Source of the DNA: Rudanella sp031411995 | GTDB lineage: Bacteria > Bacteroidota > Bacteroidia > Cytophagales > Spirosomataceae | Length of the DNA stretch: 64,000 nt | Reading direction: 5' to 3' | Assembly (NCBI GenBank): GCA_031411995.1 | Contig: JANOCD010000048.1 | Span: 68,934-132,933 of the forward strand | Shown here: piece by piece, positions 1-8,102 of the stretch | Layout of the letters: each line of letters begins with the position of its first letter | How positions within the stretch are numbered: position 1 is the first letter of the stretch | Program-made: the position numbers and the translations under genes | Notes under the pieces: model-generated | Told to the model about the DNA's origin: nothing | Database searches by the model: none | The model's input: the letters and a program-made list of their open reading frames with translations, nothing else

Positions 1-780
1 GATAACGCCAAGAAGTCGTTTGAAAAGGGTGTCATGATCAACGGGCAAATGTTCTACAAAAAATCGGAGCCGCACAAAGCATCGGTTACGGGCGACACCG
101 TGGGTGACCCATTTAAAGATACGTCGGGTCCGTCGATGAACATTTTGATCAAGTTGATGTCGATTGTGTCGCTGGTTATCGCGCCTTACATCGCCATCAA
201 ATCAAGCGATCAGGCGGGTCATAGCAAAGAAGGTATCGAAGCCGTTGGCGGCATGGGTGGTGTTGATCTCGAAAAATCGACCGCTGCCGACAACGCCAAT
301 GTGTCAACTCCAAACGACGATGTTGAATTAACCGACCTGACCCTGGATGGTGGCGTGGCTCTAAAAGGCGTAAACGTAAAAGGCATTGAAGCCAACCTGC
401 TCGATTTCATCAAGTCGGATGCGGCCGTTGACAAAGAAACCTGGTTCGATTTCGACCGCCTGACATTCGAGACGGGCAGCGCGACGCTGAAACCCGAATC
501 TCAGGAGCAGTTGAAAAACATTGCCGAGATTTTGAAAGCCTACCCCGCTGTGAACATCAAGTTGGGCGGATACACCGATAACACGGGCAACGCCAACAAC
601 AACCTCAAACTCTCCGGCGACCGGGCTGCTTCGGTTAAGAAAGAACTAACTGGGCTGGGCATTTCCGACAGCCGTCTTGAAGCCGAAGGATACGGTCAGG
701 AACACCCCGTTGCCCCCAACGAAACCGAAGAAGGCCGGGCGCAAAATCGCCGGATTTCGGTGCGGGTGACCAAGAAGTAG
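1..780 (+). CDS. hppA: C-terminal part of membrane pyrophosphatase (ion pump) fused to an OmpA-like domain, partial
   Basis: The frame is open from base 1, so the gene starts upstream and only the last 259 codons are here. The first 70 or so residues match the end of a membrane-bound pyrophosphatase, the pump that couples PPi hydrolysis to Na+ or H+ export: they contain the conserved GDPFKDTSGPS stretch and a last membrane helix (NILIKLMSIVSLVIAPYIA). After a linker rich in Asp, Ala and Gly come about 110 residues of an OmpA C-terminal (peptidoglycan-binding) domain, with the TDNTG and NRRISV motifs that hold the diaminopimelate-binding Asp and Arg. Usual pumps end soon after the last helix, so the OmpA part is an extension. 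The C-terminus of this pump family faces the periplasm, which fits cell-wall binding. The ion cannot be told from this fragment. Confidence 0.88.
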   Translation, partial: DNAKKSFEKGVMINGQMFYKKSEPHKASVTGDTVGDPFKDTSGPSMNILIKLMSIVSLVIAPYIAIKSSDQAGHSKEGIEAVGGMGGVDLEKSTAADNANVSTPNDDVELTDLTLDGGVALKGVNVKGIEANLLDFIKSDAAVDKETWFDFDRLTFETGSATLKPESQEQLKNIAEILKAYPAVNIKLGGYTDNTGNANNNLKLSGDRAASVKKELTGLGISDSRLEAEGYGQEHPVAPNETEEGRAQNRRISVRVTKK

Positions 781-799
781 AAACCGATAGAAATACGAC

Positions 800-837
800 G
801 CAAAAAGCCAGCCTCTTTTCAGAAGCTGGCTTTTTGC
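800..837 (+). terminator. Rho-independent terminator after the pyrophosphatase gene
   Basis: A perfect 13-bp stem (800-812 with 825-837) encloses a 12-base loop. One arm is rich in T (831-835) and the other in A (802-806), so it can stop transcription from both sides. It lies between the convergent pyrophosphatase and formaldehyde dehydrogenase genes. Confidence 0.85.
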
Positions 838-857
838 ATTAAAGCCTATTTTATCCC

Positions 858-2051
858 CTAAGCCGGAATCAGACCGTGCGGATTCAGCACGAACTTCTTG
901 GCCACTCCACTGTCGAACTCAGCATATCCTTCGGGGGCTTTATCGAGCGTAATTACCTCAACATTAACAGCTTTGGCAATCTGAACTTTATCATACAGAA
1001 TCGACATCATCAATTGTCGGTTGTATTTGATGACCGGCGTTTGTCCCGTATAAAACGAGTGACTTTTTGCCCATCCCAACCCAAACCGGATCGACAGATT
1101 TCCACTTTTGGCGGCTTTCTCCTCGGCTCCCGGATCGTCTGTAACATAGAGGCCGGGAATACCGATGGCACCTCCCGCCCGCGCAATTTCCATAAGCGAA
1201 TTCAGCACCACAGCGGGGACTTCTTTATGCACCTCGCTGCCATGTCCACGAGCCTCAAAACCTACACAATCAACAGCGCAATCCACTTCGGGAACACCCA
1301 GAATTTGAGCAATCTGATCGGCCAGTGACGCATCTTCGTTAAGATCAACCGTTTCGCAGCCAATGGACCGGGCGTGGGCAAGCCGCGCTTTGTTCATGTC
1401 GCCCACAATCACCACAGCCGCTCCCAACAGTTGCGCTGATGCCGCAGCAGCCATACCAACTGGCCCGGCCCCCGCAATATAGACGGTTGTGCCCGGCCCA
1501 ACGCCTGCGTTGATGGCTCCGTGGAAACCGGTTGGGAAAATATCACTCAGCATAGTCAGGTCGCGGATTTTAGCCATCGCCTGATCTTTGTCGGGGAAGC
1601 GCAACAGGTTGAAATCAGCGTAGGGCACCATCACATATTCGGCCTGTCCGCCAATCCAGCCACCCATATCCACATACCCGTAGGCCCCACCGGCTCTCGA
1701 ATCGTTGACGTTTAGGCAGATACCTGTTTTTTGCTCCTTGCAGGTTCGGCACCGGCCACACGCTACGTTGAACGGCACCGAAACCAGATCGCCCACATTC
1801 AGAAACTCCACATCAGAACCAATCTCAATCACTTCACCCGTGATTTCGTGGCCCAGCACCAGCCCGGATTCAGCCGTTGTTCGGCCTCTGACCATGTGCT
1901 GGTCGCTGCCGCAAATGTTCGTTGAAACCACTTTAAGGATCACCCCGTGGTTAATTTTTTTGCCTTTGGGATTAACCAGTTCCGGAAAGTCGATGCTCTG
2001 CACTTCGACTTTGCCCGGCCCGATATAAACGACACCACGATTACTTGCCAT
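858..2051 (-). CDS. fdhA: Zinc-dependent formaldehyde dehydrogenase, glutathione-independent type
   Basis: This 397-residue protein belongs to the medium-chain zinc alcohol dehydrogenases and most resembles the glutathione-independent formaldehyde dehydrogenase/dismutase group (usual length about 398). It should oxidise formaldehyde or another small aldehyde or alcohol with NAD. Visible are the catalytic-zinc Cys in NICGSDQH (about residue 47), GHE at about 68, the structural-zinc cysteines in CGRCRTCKEQKTGIC (about 98-112) and the Rossmann motif GAGPVG near 195. The product follows the GlcG-like gene by 58 bp on the same strand, so the two are probably co-transcribed. The substrate is inferred from family resemblance only. 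Confidence 0.88.
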   Translation of the reverse strand: MASNRGVVYIGPGKVEVQSIDFPELVNPKGKKINHGVILKVVSTNICGSDQHMVRGRTTAESGLVLGHEITGEVIEIGSDVEFLNVGDLVSVPFNVACGRCRTCKEQKTGICLNVNDSRAGGAYGYVDMGGWIGGQAEYVMVPYADFNLLRFPDKDQAMAKIRDLTMLSDIFPTGFHGAINAGVGPGTTVYIAGAGPVGMAAAASAQLLGAAVVIVGDMNKARLAHARSIGCETVDLNEDASLADQIAQILGVPEVDCAVDCVGFEARGHGSEVHKEVPAVVLNSLMEIARAGGAIGIPGLYVTDDPGAEEKAAKSGNLSIRFGLGWAKSHSFYTGQTPVIKYNRQLMMSILYDKVQIAKAVNVEVITLDKAPEGYAEFDSGVAKKFVLNPHGLIPA

Positions 2052-2109
2052 GAGAATTTAGGTTTAGATGATTGAGAAATTGAATTACAAAATCTTGTTC
2101 ATGAGCGTG

Positions 2110-2508
2110 TTAATATGAATCAACTCCAACCTGAGCAACTGTATGGTCATTATCGACGGTGCTTCCCGACACACCCACCGCACCGATAACTTCGCCAGTA
2201 CTGTTGCTGATTGGTATGCCACCGGGGAACGTAATAAGCCCCCCGTTTGAGTGTTCGATGTTATAGAGCGCACCGCCCGGCTGCGACAGCTTCCCCAGTT
2301 CGCCTGTGTTCATATCAAAAAAGCGGGCGGTTTTGGCCTTCCTGATTGAAATGTCCAGCGACCCTAACCATGCTCCGTCCATACGGGCGAAAGCAACCAG
2401 GTTAGCCCCCGCGTCCACAACGGCAATATTCATTTTTAGGTCTAATTCAATAGCTTTGTTTTTGGCTGCCGCTACAACCTTCTCAGCCTGTGCTAAGGTA
2501 ATTCCCAT
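2110..2508 (-). CDS. GlcG/HbpS-family haem-binding-like protein
   Basis: This 132-residue protein matches the GlcG/HbpS (Haem_degrading, PF03928) family, with the typical start LAQAEKVVAAA, the central VVDAGANLVAFARMDGA and the late GGIPI...GAVGVSG. Family members are small oligomeric proteins, some binding haem, many of unknown role and often beside oxidoreductase genes. It is the first gene of a likely two-gene unit with the formaldehyde dehydrogenase. No signal peptide is seen, so it should be cytoplasmic. The family is clear; the function is not. Confidence 0.85.
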   Translation of the reverse strand: MGITLAQAEKVVAAAKNKAIELDLKMNIAVVDAGANLVAFARMDGAWLGSLDISIRKAKTARFFDMNTGELGKLSQPGGALYNIEHSNGGLITFPGGIPISNSTGEVIGAVGVSGSTVDNDHTVAQVGVDSY

Positions 2509-2747
2509 AATTTTGTGTCGATTGAAATTAGTTTGACTGACTGCCCATCATCTCTATTTTTTGTTAATCTATAGAGAATAATTCATTAACCTCCTGAACG
2601 AGGTTTTGTTGGGTAACTGCAGTTAGTTAACTGGTTAAAGACTACCAGCCGTTTACTGGATGAACCCCGTTGAATAGGTTAAATAACAGGCAGATCTTGA
2701 GCCGGTTATACGATCATAATCAGGTATTCTAACTGGCTCAATACTTT

Positions 2748-3590
2748 ATGAAGTTTCAAACTGTTTCCCTCCTTCTTCTCTTCTTTGTTGTCAATTGCAG
2801 TTTCGCGCAGACTGCTACACCGACCCGCTCCATTACGGTTGGGCAGGGGGCCGTGGTTCGGTGGCCGGGCAACTGCAAACGGTGCAGTCTCGAAAGTCAA
2901 TCTTGGGAGCCAGTCAACAGCACCTGCTATTATGCCATCGACATGGAGAAAAAACCCGGAACCTACACCCTGTCGCGCCGAACCACCGGTGGCAAACTGG
3001 AAAGTGCGAAACTGATCGTGACTGAAAAACCCTGCAAAACAGAAGATATCAAGAACTTCAAAAAGATGGAGTACGTGAAGGTTTCGTCAGCAAATGTGGC
3101 CCGGCACCGCAAGGAGATGGACGAGTTGAACCCATTTTTGCTGGCCAAAAATGTGGAGCAACCTGCCGTGTTCGACTTGCCGATTGGCAAACCTGTTTCG
3201 GTGATGCCTAAAGGCGTTGGCTTTGGCGATTGCCGTCAGTTTTCGGGGCAACCCGCCGACCGACATACCGGCACCGACTATGCAGTTTCAGCGGGCAAAC
3301 CGGTGATGAGTGTGGGCAATGGCAAGGTGGTGCTGGCGGCCAATCACTTTTTCAGCGGCAACTCGGTCTATATCGACCACGGAAACGGCTTGCTGACGGA
3401 GTATTTTCACCTGAAATCCATCAACGTCAAACCAAACCAGACTGTTACAAAAGGCCAAAAGATTGGTGAAGTGGGCGAAACAGGCCGCACCACCGGGCCG
3501 CACCTACACTTTGGTGCCCGTTGGCACGGCGAAAAAATAAACCCTGGTTTTCTGCTGATGGATCCGTCGGATATGCCTCAGGTTAACTAA
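2748..3590 (+). CDS. Secreted M23 family metallopeptidase (LytM-type)
   Basis: The 280-residue protein starts with a signal peptide (about residues 1-20, ending near SFAQ) and ends in an M23/LytM zinc peptidase domain (about 160-270). The zinc ligands are visible: His173 and Asp177 in RHTGTD and His254 in the GPHLHFGA motif (His252 and His254). Such enzymes cut peptide cross-links of peptidoglycan or act as cell-wall regulators. The middle region (25-155) has four cysteines in its first half and no domain that I recognise. The gene ends 4 bp inside the end of the convergent LytTR gene, so the two share a 3' border. Confidence 0.9.
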   Translation: MKFQTVSLLLLFFVVNCSFAQTATPTRSITVGQGAVVRWPGNCKRCSLESQSWEPVNSTCYYAIDMEKKPGTYTLSRRTTGGKLESAKLIVTEKPCKTEDIKNFKKMEYVKVSSANVARHRKEMDELNPFLLAKNVEQPAVFDLPIGKPVSVMPKGVGFGDCRQFSGQPADRHTGTDYAVSAGKPVMSVGNGKVVLAANHFFSGNSVYIDHGNGLLTEYFHLKSINVKPNQTVTKGQKIGEVGETGRTTGPHLHFGARWHGEKINPGFLLMDPSDMPQVN

Positions 3591-4279
3591 AGCAAATTCA
3601 GTTGCTTCATTAGTTCAGGGCGATTGGCCCGGCTTATGGGAATGACTTTGTCGCTAATTACAAGTGTGTTCTCTTCTATATCAACGATTTTTTCTAAATT
3701 AACAATAAACGTTCGGTGAACCCGCATAAACGTTTTTCCTAACTTTTCTTCTAACTGCTTCATTGTACCATACATTATATACGTCTGGGTAAGTGTGACA
3801 ATTTTGACGTAGTCACCCATATTTTCGAGGTACAGAATCGTGTCGAAGGGAAGTCGGATATAGCGACCATCTGTTTTAATGTATATCTCCTGTAGTTTAC
3901 TGCCGTTGCTGGTCTTAAGGCGGTCATGAAGGTTCAGCACTTTCTCAACGGCTAAATTGAAGCGGGGGAGCGTAATTGGTTTTTTCAGATAGTCGGTCAC
4001 CTGGTACTGAAAAGCATCGTAAGCATATTCTGTTTTTCCGCTGGTCAGCACCACAAACGGAATCGATGGAATCTGATCAAGTAAACCAAAACCCGTTAGT
4101 TCGGGCATCTCCACATCGAGCCATATCAAATCAACTGCCTGCTCGGTTAAATACGTCACGGCACTAACTGCATTCTCGAACACGGCCAATAATTCTAAGG
4201 AGTTGTGCTGCTCACAAAGTCGTTGCATCGACTTACGAGCCATCAGGTCATCATCAACAATGATACAGGTTAAGGGCAT
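3587..4279 (-). CDS. LytTR-family response regulator of the H-NOX kinase operon
   Basis: The 230-residue protein has a receiver domain (about 3-115) with the acidic pair DD near residue 9, the phospho-acceptor Asp in WLDVEMP (about 55) and the late Lys in YLKKPI. A LytTR DNA-binding domain follows (about 130-230), with the typical IYIKTDGRYIRL, ILYLENMGDYVKI and FMRVHRTFIVNLEKI segments. It starts 3 bp after the hybrid kinase stop codon, so it is co-transcribed with it and with the H-NOX gene. The inferred job is to change transcription when the kinase is switched by H-NOX. LytTR regulators usually bind two 9-bp direct repeats 12 bp apart; I found no such site just upstream of this operon. 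Confidence 0.92.
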   Translation of the reverse strand: MPLTCIIVDDDLMARKSMQRLCEQHNSLELLAVFENAVSAVTYLTEQAVDLIWLDVEMPELTGFGLLDQIPSIPFVVLTSGKTEYAYDAFQYQVTDYLKKPITLPRFNLAVEKVLNLHDRLKTSNGSKLQEIYIKTDGRYIRLPFDTILYLENMGDYVKIVTLTQTYIMYGTMKQLEEKLGKTFMRVHRTFIVNLEKIVDIEENTLVISDKVIPISRANRPELMKQLNLL

Positions 4280-4282
4280 GAT

Positions 4283-6748
4283 TCAGGTGTGAACTCGCGA
4301 AAACTTCTGGAGTTCATGGTCTAATAGAGGCAAGAGTTCATGAACGCTTACTGCAATTTCTTTACAATATATATCTACCAAATCATATCTCTTATCTTTC
4401 GTTAAGTTTCTTTCTATGTGGCTCATTTTTTCTTCCAGTCGGGTTAAACCAACCATACCCAGATTGGGCTTTAGCCGGTGTATCAGGCTGGCGACCTCAG
4501 TCCACTTTTGCTGACCCGACAGCAGTGATAACGTATCGAATTCAGGCACCACTTCTGTCAAAAATAAGTGAAACATTTCAGAAGCCGAATGACTATCTGT
4601 ACCATAGAGTTCTTCCAGTCGCTCCTGATCCAGTTGTGTTTCCGGTTCAAACAAATGCTCATGCCCAGTAGCCGGTATGTACTCGTGCAACAGGGCAAGA
4701 AGCTGACCGGGGTCAAAAGGCTTGGTCAGAAAATCATTCATACCCGCCCGAAGGGCAACATCCTTATGGTCGAGCATGGCCGAGGCCGTAAGGGCAATAA
4801 TCGGAACCTGCTGATTGGGACCATGCGCACTTCGAATGGCCAATGTGGCTTCGTATCCATTCATCACTGGCATTTGAATATCCATCAGAATCAAATCAAA
4901 CGCTTGCTTTTTAGCCTCATCAACAGCTTGTCGCCCATCAGCCACCAAGACATACGAAACACCCCATTTTGTCAGTAAACTGCCAATATATTTCTGGTTC
5001 ATCAGGTTATCTTCGGCCACCAGCACCCGCCCGCTACTTAGTTTTTTAGGCGTTGATAGGCTTAGTTTATCACTTTTTGACGAGTTGGGGGATGTCGACA
5101 CTTTGCCAAACGGAAGCACAAACGTAAATACACTCCCCCGCCCTACCTGGCTCTGAACAGTTATTGTACCCCCCTGAATTTCAACCAGTTCCTTGCAAAT
5201 AGCCAGGCCTAAACCAGTGCCTTTGTGCTTATGCCCCTGGGGATTTACCTGCCGGAATTTCTGAAAAACAAAGTCTAATTTTTCTTCGGGTATGCCAATG
5301 CCAGTGTCGCTCACCGAAAATTCAACCCAGCTTGTTGTGTCATCTTCCTGCCTGATTTTGGCGATAATCTGAATACGGCCCTTTTCGGTGAACTTTTCTG
5401 CGTTGCCAACGAGATTTGTCAGAATCTGAGTCAGCATCAGTTCATCCCCAACATAGTCTCCCCTGATGCGGGCATCGAGCATCACCTCAATCTCAATGGG
5501 GGTTTGCTGTAGCTTCATCTCGAACACCTTCTGGGTAGCCAACAACAAGCCTGCCATATCGAACGGCTGGGCGTGAACCTCAATCCGACCCGCTTCGATT
5601 TTGGTCATGTCGAGCAAATCAGAAATAAGGCTGTGCAAAAAGTCAGCCGACGTTTTCAGAATGTCGATGTATTCCTGCTGCTGACGAGTGGGATGCGTGT
5701 CGAACAACAAATGCGACATACCAATGATGGCATTGAGCGGGGTTCGGATTTCGTGACTCATGTTGGCCAGAAATTGCTTTTCAGCCTGCCGGGCATCGTC
5801 GGCAATTGTTTTGGCGCGGGCCAGTTCCTGTTCGAGGAGTTTTCTGTCGGTGAGGTCATAGTGAATACCCATTGACCCCACCAGTTTGCCGTATGCGTCG
5901 TGGATAGGAACCCCACTCACCAGCACCCAAATTCGGGAGCCATTTTTGTGCATTAATTGTAGTTCATAGGAGCCGGTAAGACCCTGTTGCCGCAAATCCT
6001 GCTGATGGTCGACTACGCCCCAAAACTCAGGGGGTGTCAGGAAGTCAGCCGCCTGTTTACCGATCAATTCATCCTCGGTGTAACCCAGCATATTGCAGAA
6101 ACGCTCATAGGCCCGCAGAATAATTTGGTCATTGTCTACCTCGAGAAGGCCCAGTTCCATGTTATTCATGATGCCCCGGTATTTCTCTTCGCTCCGCCGA
6201 ATGCGTTCCCGAATAAAGTGCTTCTCAGTCACGTCGCGAGCCACAGCTACCAGCTCAACCAATTGATTATCTGAAACAATCAATCGAACCGTTTGCCCAA
6301 TCCACACAATTCGGCCATCGTTGGCCACCGCCGGAAACTCAATATAATTACTTGCCTGCTTTTGGTAGATCATCCGCCTGTAAAACACAACAAGCAGTTT
6401 CTGGTAGGCTGGGTCAACGAACCGGGTAGCGTGTTTCCCCAGTACGTCACTTTGCGGGTAGCCTAATATTTTTTCGACCGCAGGACTAACAAACGTAAAG
6501 ATCCCCTCGGGCGAGATTTTATAAATAATGTCTTCAACCGACTCAATAAGCTGTCGATAGCGTTGCTCACTTTCCTGTAGTTCCGAGAGTTTGTCGCGGA
6601 CCTGTTGTTCGAGGTGTTCGTTGAGGTGTTGAAGTTGCCCGTTGGCTACGTATAATTCGCGGGCTTTGTCTTCTAGAATAGATTCGGCCTGCTGACGGGC
6701 TGCCTTCTCGCGATTAAAACGCCGATTTAGTAAGTCGATGTCATTCAT
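4283..6748 (-). CDS. Hybrid sensor histidine kinase (coiled coil-PAS-PAS-HisKA-HATPase-REC-Hpt), H-NOX partner
   Basis: The 821 residues read in order: an N-terminal coiled coil (about 8-60), two PAS domains (about 60-180 and 185-310), HisKA with phospho-His in NMSHEIRTPLNAIIG, an ATPase domain with DTGIGIPEE and GTGLGLAI, a receiver domain with Asp in LILMDIQMP, and a C-terminal Hpt domain with His in LIHRLKPNLG. No membrane helix is seen, so it is a cytoplasmic phosphorelay kinase. H-NOX-associated kinases known from other bacteria share such an N-terminal coil. The gene begins 11 bp after the H-NOX gene and ends 3 bp before the LytTR gene. The Hpt could pass phosphate to that regulator; this is inferred from order. 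Confidence 0.93.
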   Translation of the reverse strand: MNDIDLLNRRFNREKAARQQAESILEDKARELYVANGQLQHLNEHLEQQVRDKLSELQESEQRYRQLIESVEDIIYKISPEGIFTFVSPAVEKILGYPQSDVLGKHATRFVDPAYQKLLVVFYRRMIYQKQASNYIEFPAVANDGRIVWIGQTVRLIVSDNQLVELVAVARDVTEKHFIRERIRRSEEKYRGIMNNMELGLLEVDNDQIILRAYERFCNMLGYTEDELIGKQAADFLTPPEFWGVVDHQQDLRQQGLTGSYELQLMHKNGSRIWVLVSGVPIHDAYGKLVGSMGIHYDLTDRKLLEQELARAKTIADDARQAEKQFLANMSHEIRTPLNAIIGMSHLLFDTHPTRQQQEYIDILKTSADFLHSLISDLLDMTKIEAGRIEVHAQPFDMAGLLLATQKVFEMKLQQTPIEIEVMLDARIRGDYVGDELMLTQILTNLVGNAEKFTEKGRIQIIAKIRQEDDTTSWVEFSVSDTGIGIPEEKLDFVFQKFRQVNPQGHKHKGTGLGLAICKELVEIQGGTITVQSQVGRGSVFTFVLPFGKVSTSPNSSKSDKLSLSTPKKLSSGRVLVAEDNLMNQKYIGSLLTKWGVSYVLVADGRQAVDEAKKQAFDLILMDIQMPVMNGYEATLAIRSAHGPNQQVPIIALTASAMLDHKDVALRAGMNDFLTKPFDPGQLLALLHEYIPATGHEHLFEPETQLDQERLEELYGTDSHSASEMFHLFLTEVVPEFDTLSLLSGQQKWTEVASLIHRLKPNLGMVGLTRLEEKMSHIERNLTKDKRYDLVDIYCKEIAVSVHELLPLLDHELQKFSRVHT

Positions 6749-6759
6749 AGTCTTACTTT

Positions 6760-7299
6760 TCAGGCCTTCATAATGTCGAATACAACCACTGTTCCATCAG
6801 CAACCAGCTCTGTTTGACTAATACTTGCCTTCTCGCCGTAATACGCTAAACAGCCTTCAATAAGTCCGTGAGCAAAATCGGCCATTTTCCGCTCCGACTC
6901 ATAGCGCATAACCAGGTGATCAGGCGTGCTTTTCTCAATTGTAAATCGTGGTAACTCAGCATCCGGGTATAATTTGCGGACTTCTACGTGAATATGATGC
7001 TGAATAGAGACAAGTAAACCAAAAGCGGAATGAGCATGAGCCATAAAAGGGCTGTAACTCCTGGTAAATGTACCGAACATGTATTGCCCATATTCCCGGA
7101 GCAGAGTCGCTACAGACGTTTGAGTATGCTGGCTCAGTCCGTTCAAAAGTGTAACCATCTCCCGGTGATCATAGGTGCCAACCGCTGTATAGATCCCACC
7201 CGATGGCAAGTCGCTTTCGATCAGTAGTTGATCAACCAATTCATAGCCAAACCGGGCTTCTACCATCTCCAATAATTCCGTAAAAACCAGTCCTTTCAT
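6760..7299 (-). CDS. H-NOX haem-based gas sensor
   Basis: This 179-residue protein matches stand-alone H-NOX (HNOB) domains in length and pattern: start MKGLVFTEL, a His cluster at 101-104 (HHIH) that holds the likely proximal haem ligand, YPDAELPRF following it, and the haem-propionate-binding YxSxR motif (Tyr133, Ser135, Arg137). Family members bind NO, some also O2, and switch a partner kinase or cyclase. The exact axial His cannot be fixed without an alignment. It is the first gene of a tight three-gene operon with a hybrid kinase and a LytTR regulator, and it is divergent from an ECF sigma factor gene. Confidence 0.92.
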   Translation of the reverse strand: MKGLVFTELLEMVEARFGYELVDQLLIESDLPSGGIYTAVGTYDHREMVTLLNGLSQHTQTSVATLLREYGQYMFGTFTRSYSPFMAHAHSAFGLLVSIQHHIHVEVRKLYPDAELPRFTIEKSTPDHLVMRYESERKMADFAHGLIEGCLAYYGEKASISQTELVADGTVVVFDIMKA

Positions 7300-7536
7300 A
7301 CCGTTCGTCTTAATATTTGTTCATATACGATAATTTATATCATATAGCTTTAATAACCTAACCATCAGCAGAGATTTATAGCTTAATACGGCCAAAAAAC
7401 CCGCAAATCATGCAGTTCATCGAAATATGATGGGCCTACATATAATTTAATACCACATTTGCACCGTCGAATTACAGGGGAAAGGCAGGGTAACCGGCTT
7501 CTTTCCTGTAATTCAACTATCTAACTCATATAAAAC

Positions 7537-8085
7537 ATGAAAAATCAATTTAGTGACGAGGAACTGATTCGCCAGTTCCTCCAGACCCGCACGGGTCCCT
7601 GTTTCGAGACACTTTACAAACGGTACGCTCAGAAAGTCTTCAGCCGTTGCCTTTCGATTACCAAAGACACGGAGAAAGCGCAGGATTACACCCACGATAT
7701 TTTCATCCGCATGTTTGCCCGGATTGGCCAATACAACGAGCGGTCAAGCTTCGCGACCTGGCTGTACTCCATCACCTTCAATTATTGCATGGACCAGGTC
7801 AGGGCTTACAAGCGGTTACCGATGATCGCTTTGGATGAGCAAACAGATTATGCGTATGCGATTAGCGATGACGCAGACCTCACTGAATGTAATTTACAGC
7901 AACTGTCCCACGTAATGGGGGTAATGCCTACACAGGAAGCTGCGCTGCTCAGACTGAAGTATCAGGACGGGTTGAATATCCGTCAGATTGCTGACCAGCT
8001 CAATTTAAACGACAGTGCTGTGAAAATGCGCCTGAAGCGTTCCCGCGACCGGGCAAAACGGCTCTACAATGTAGCCGTTTGTTGA
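7537..8085 (+). CDS. ECF-type RNA polymerase sigma factor
   Basis: The 182-residue protein has the two usual ECF domains: sigma-2 (about 20-90, with DYTHDIFIRMFARIGQY and FATWLYSITFNYCMDQVR) and sigma-4 (about 120-175, with LKYQDGLNIRQIADQLNLNDSAVKMRLKRSRDR, a helix-turn-helix). It should direct RNA polymerase to a small set of promoters. No anti-sigma factor (FecR or zinc-binding type) lies beside it, so its control is not visible. Upstream is the divergent H-NOX operon and downstream the convergent LytS kinase, 17 bp away. Confidence 0.93.
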   Translation: MKNQFSDEELIRQFLQTRTGPCFETLYKRYAQKVFSRCLSITKDTEKAQDYTHDIFIRMFARIGQYNERSSFATWLYSITFNYCMDQVRAYKRLPMIALDEQTDYAYAISDDADLTECNLQQLSHVMGVMPTQEAALLRLKYQDGLNIRQIADQLNLNDSAVKMRLKRSRDRAKRLYNVAVC

Positions 8086-8102
8086 GCCAATACATACCTG
8101 TT

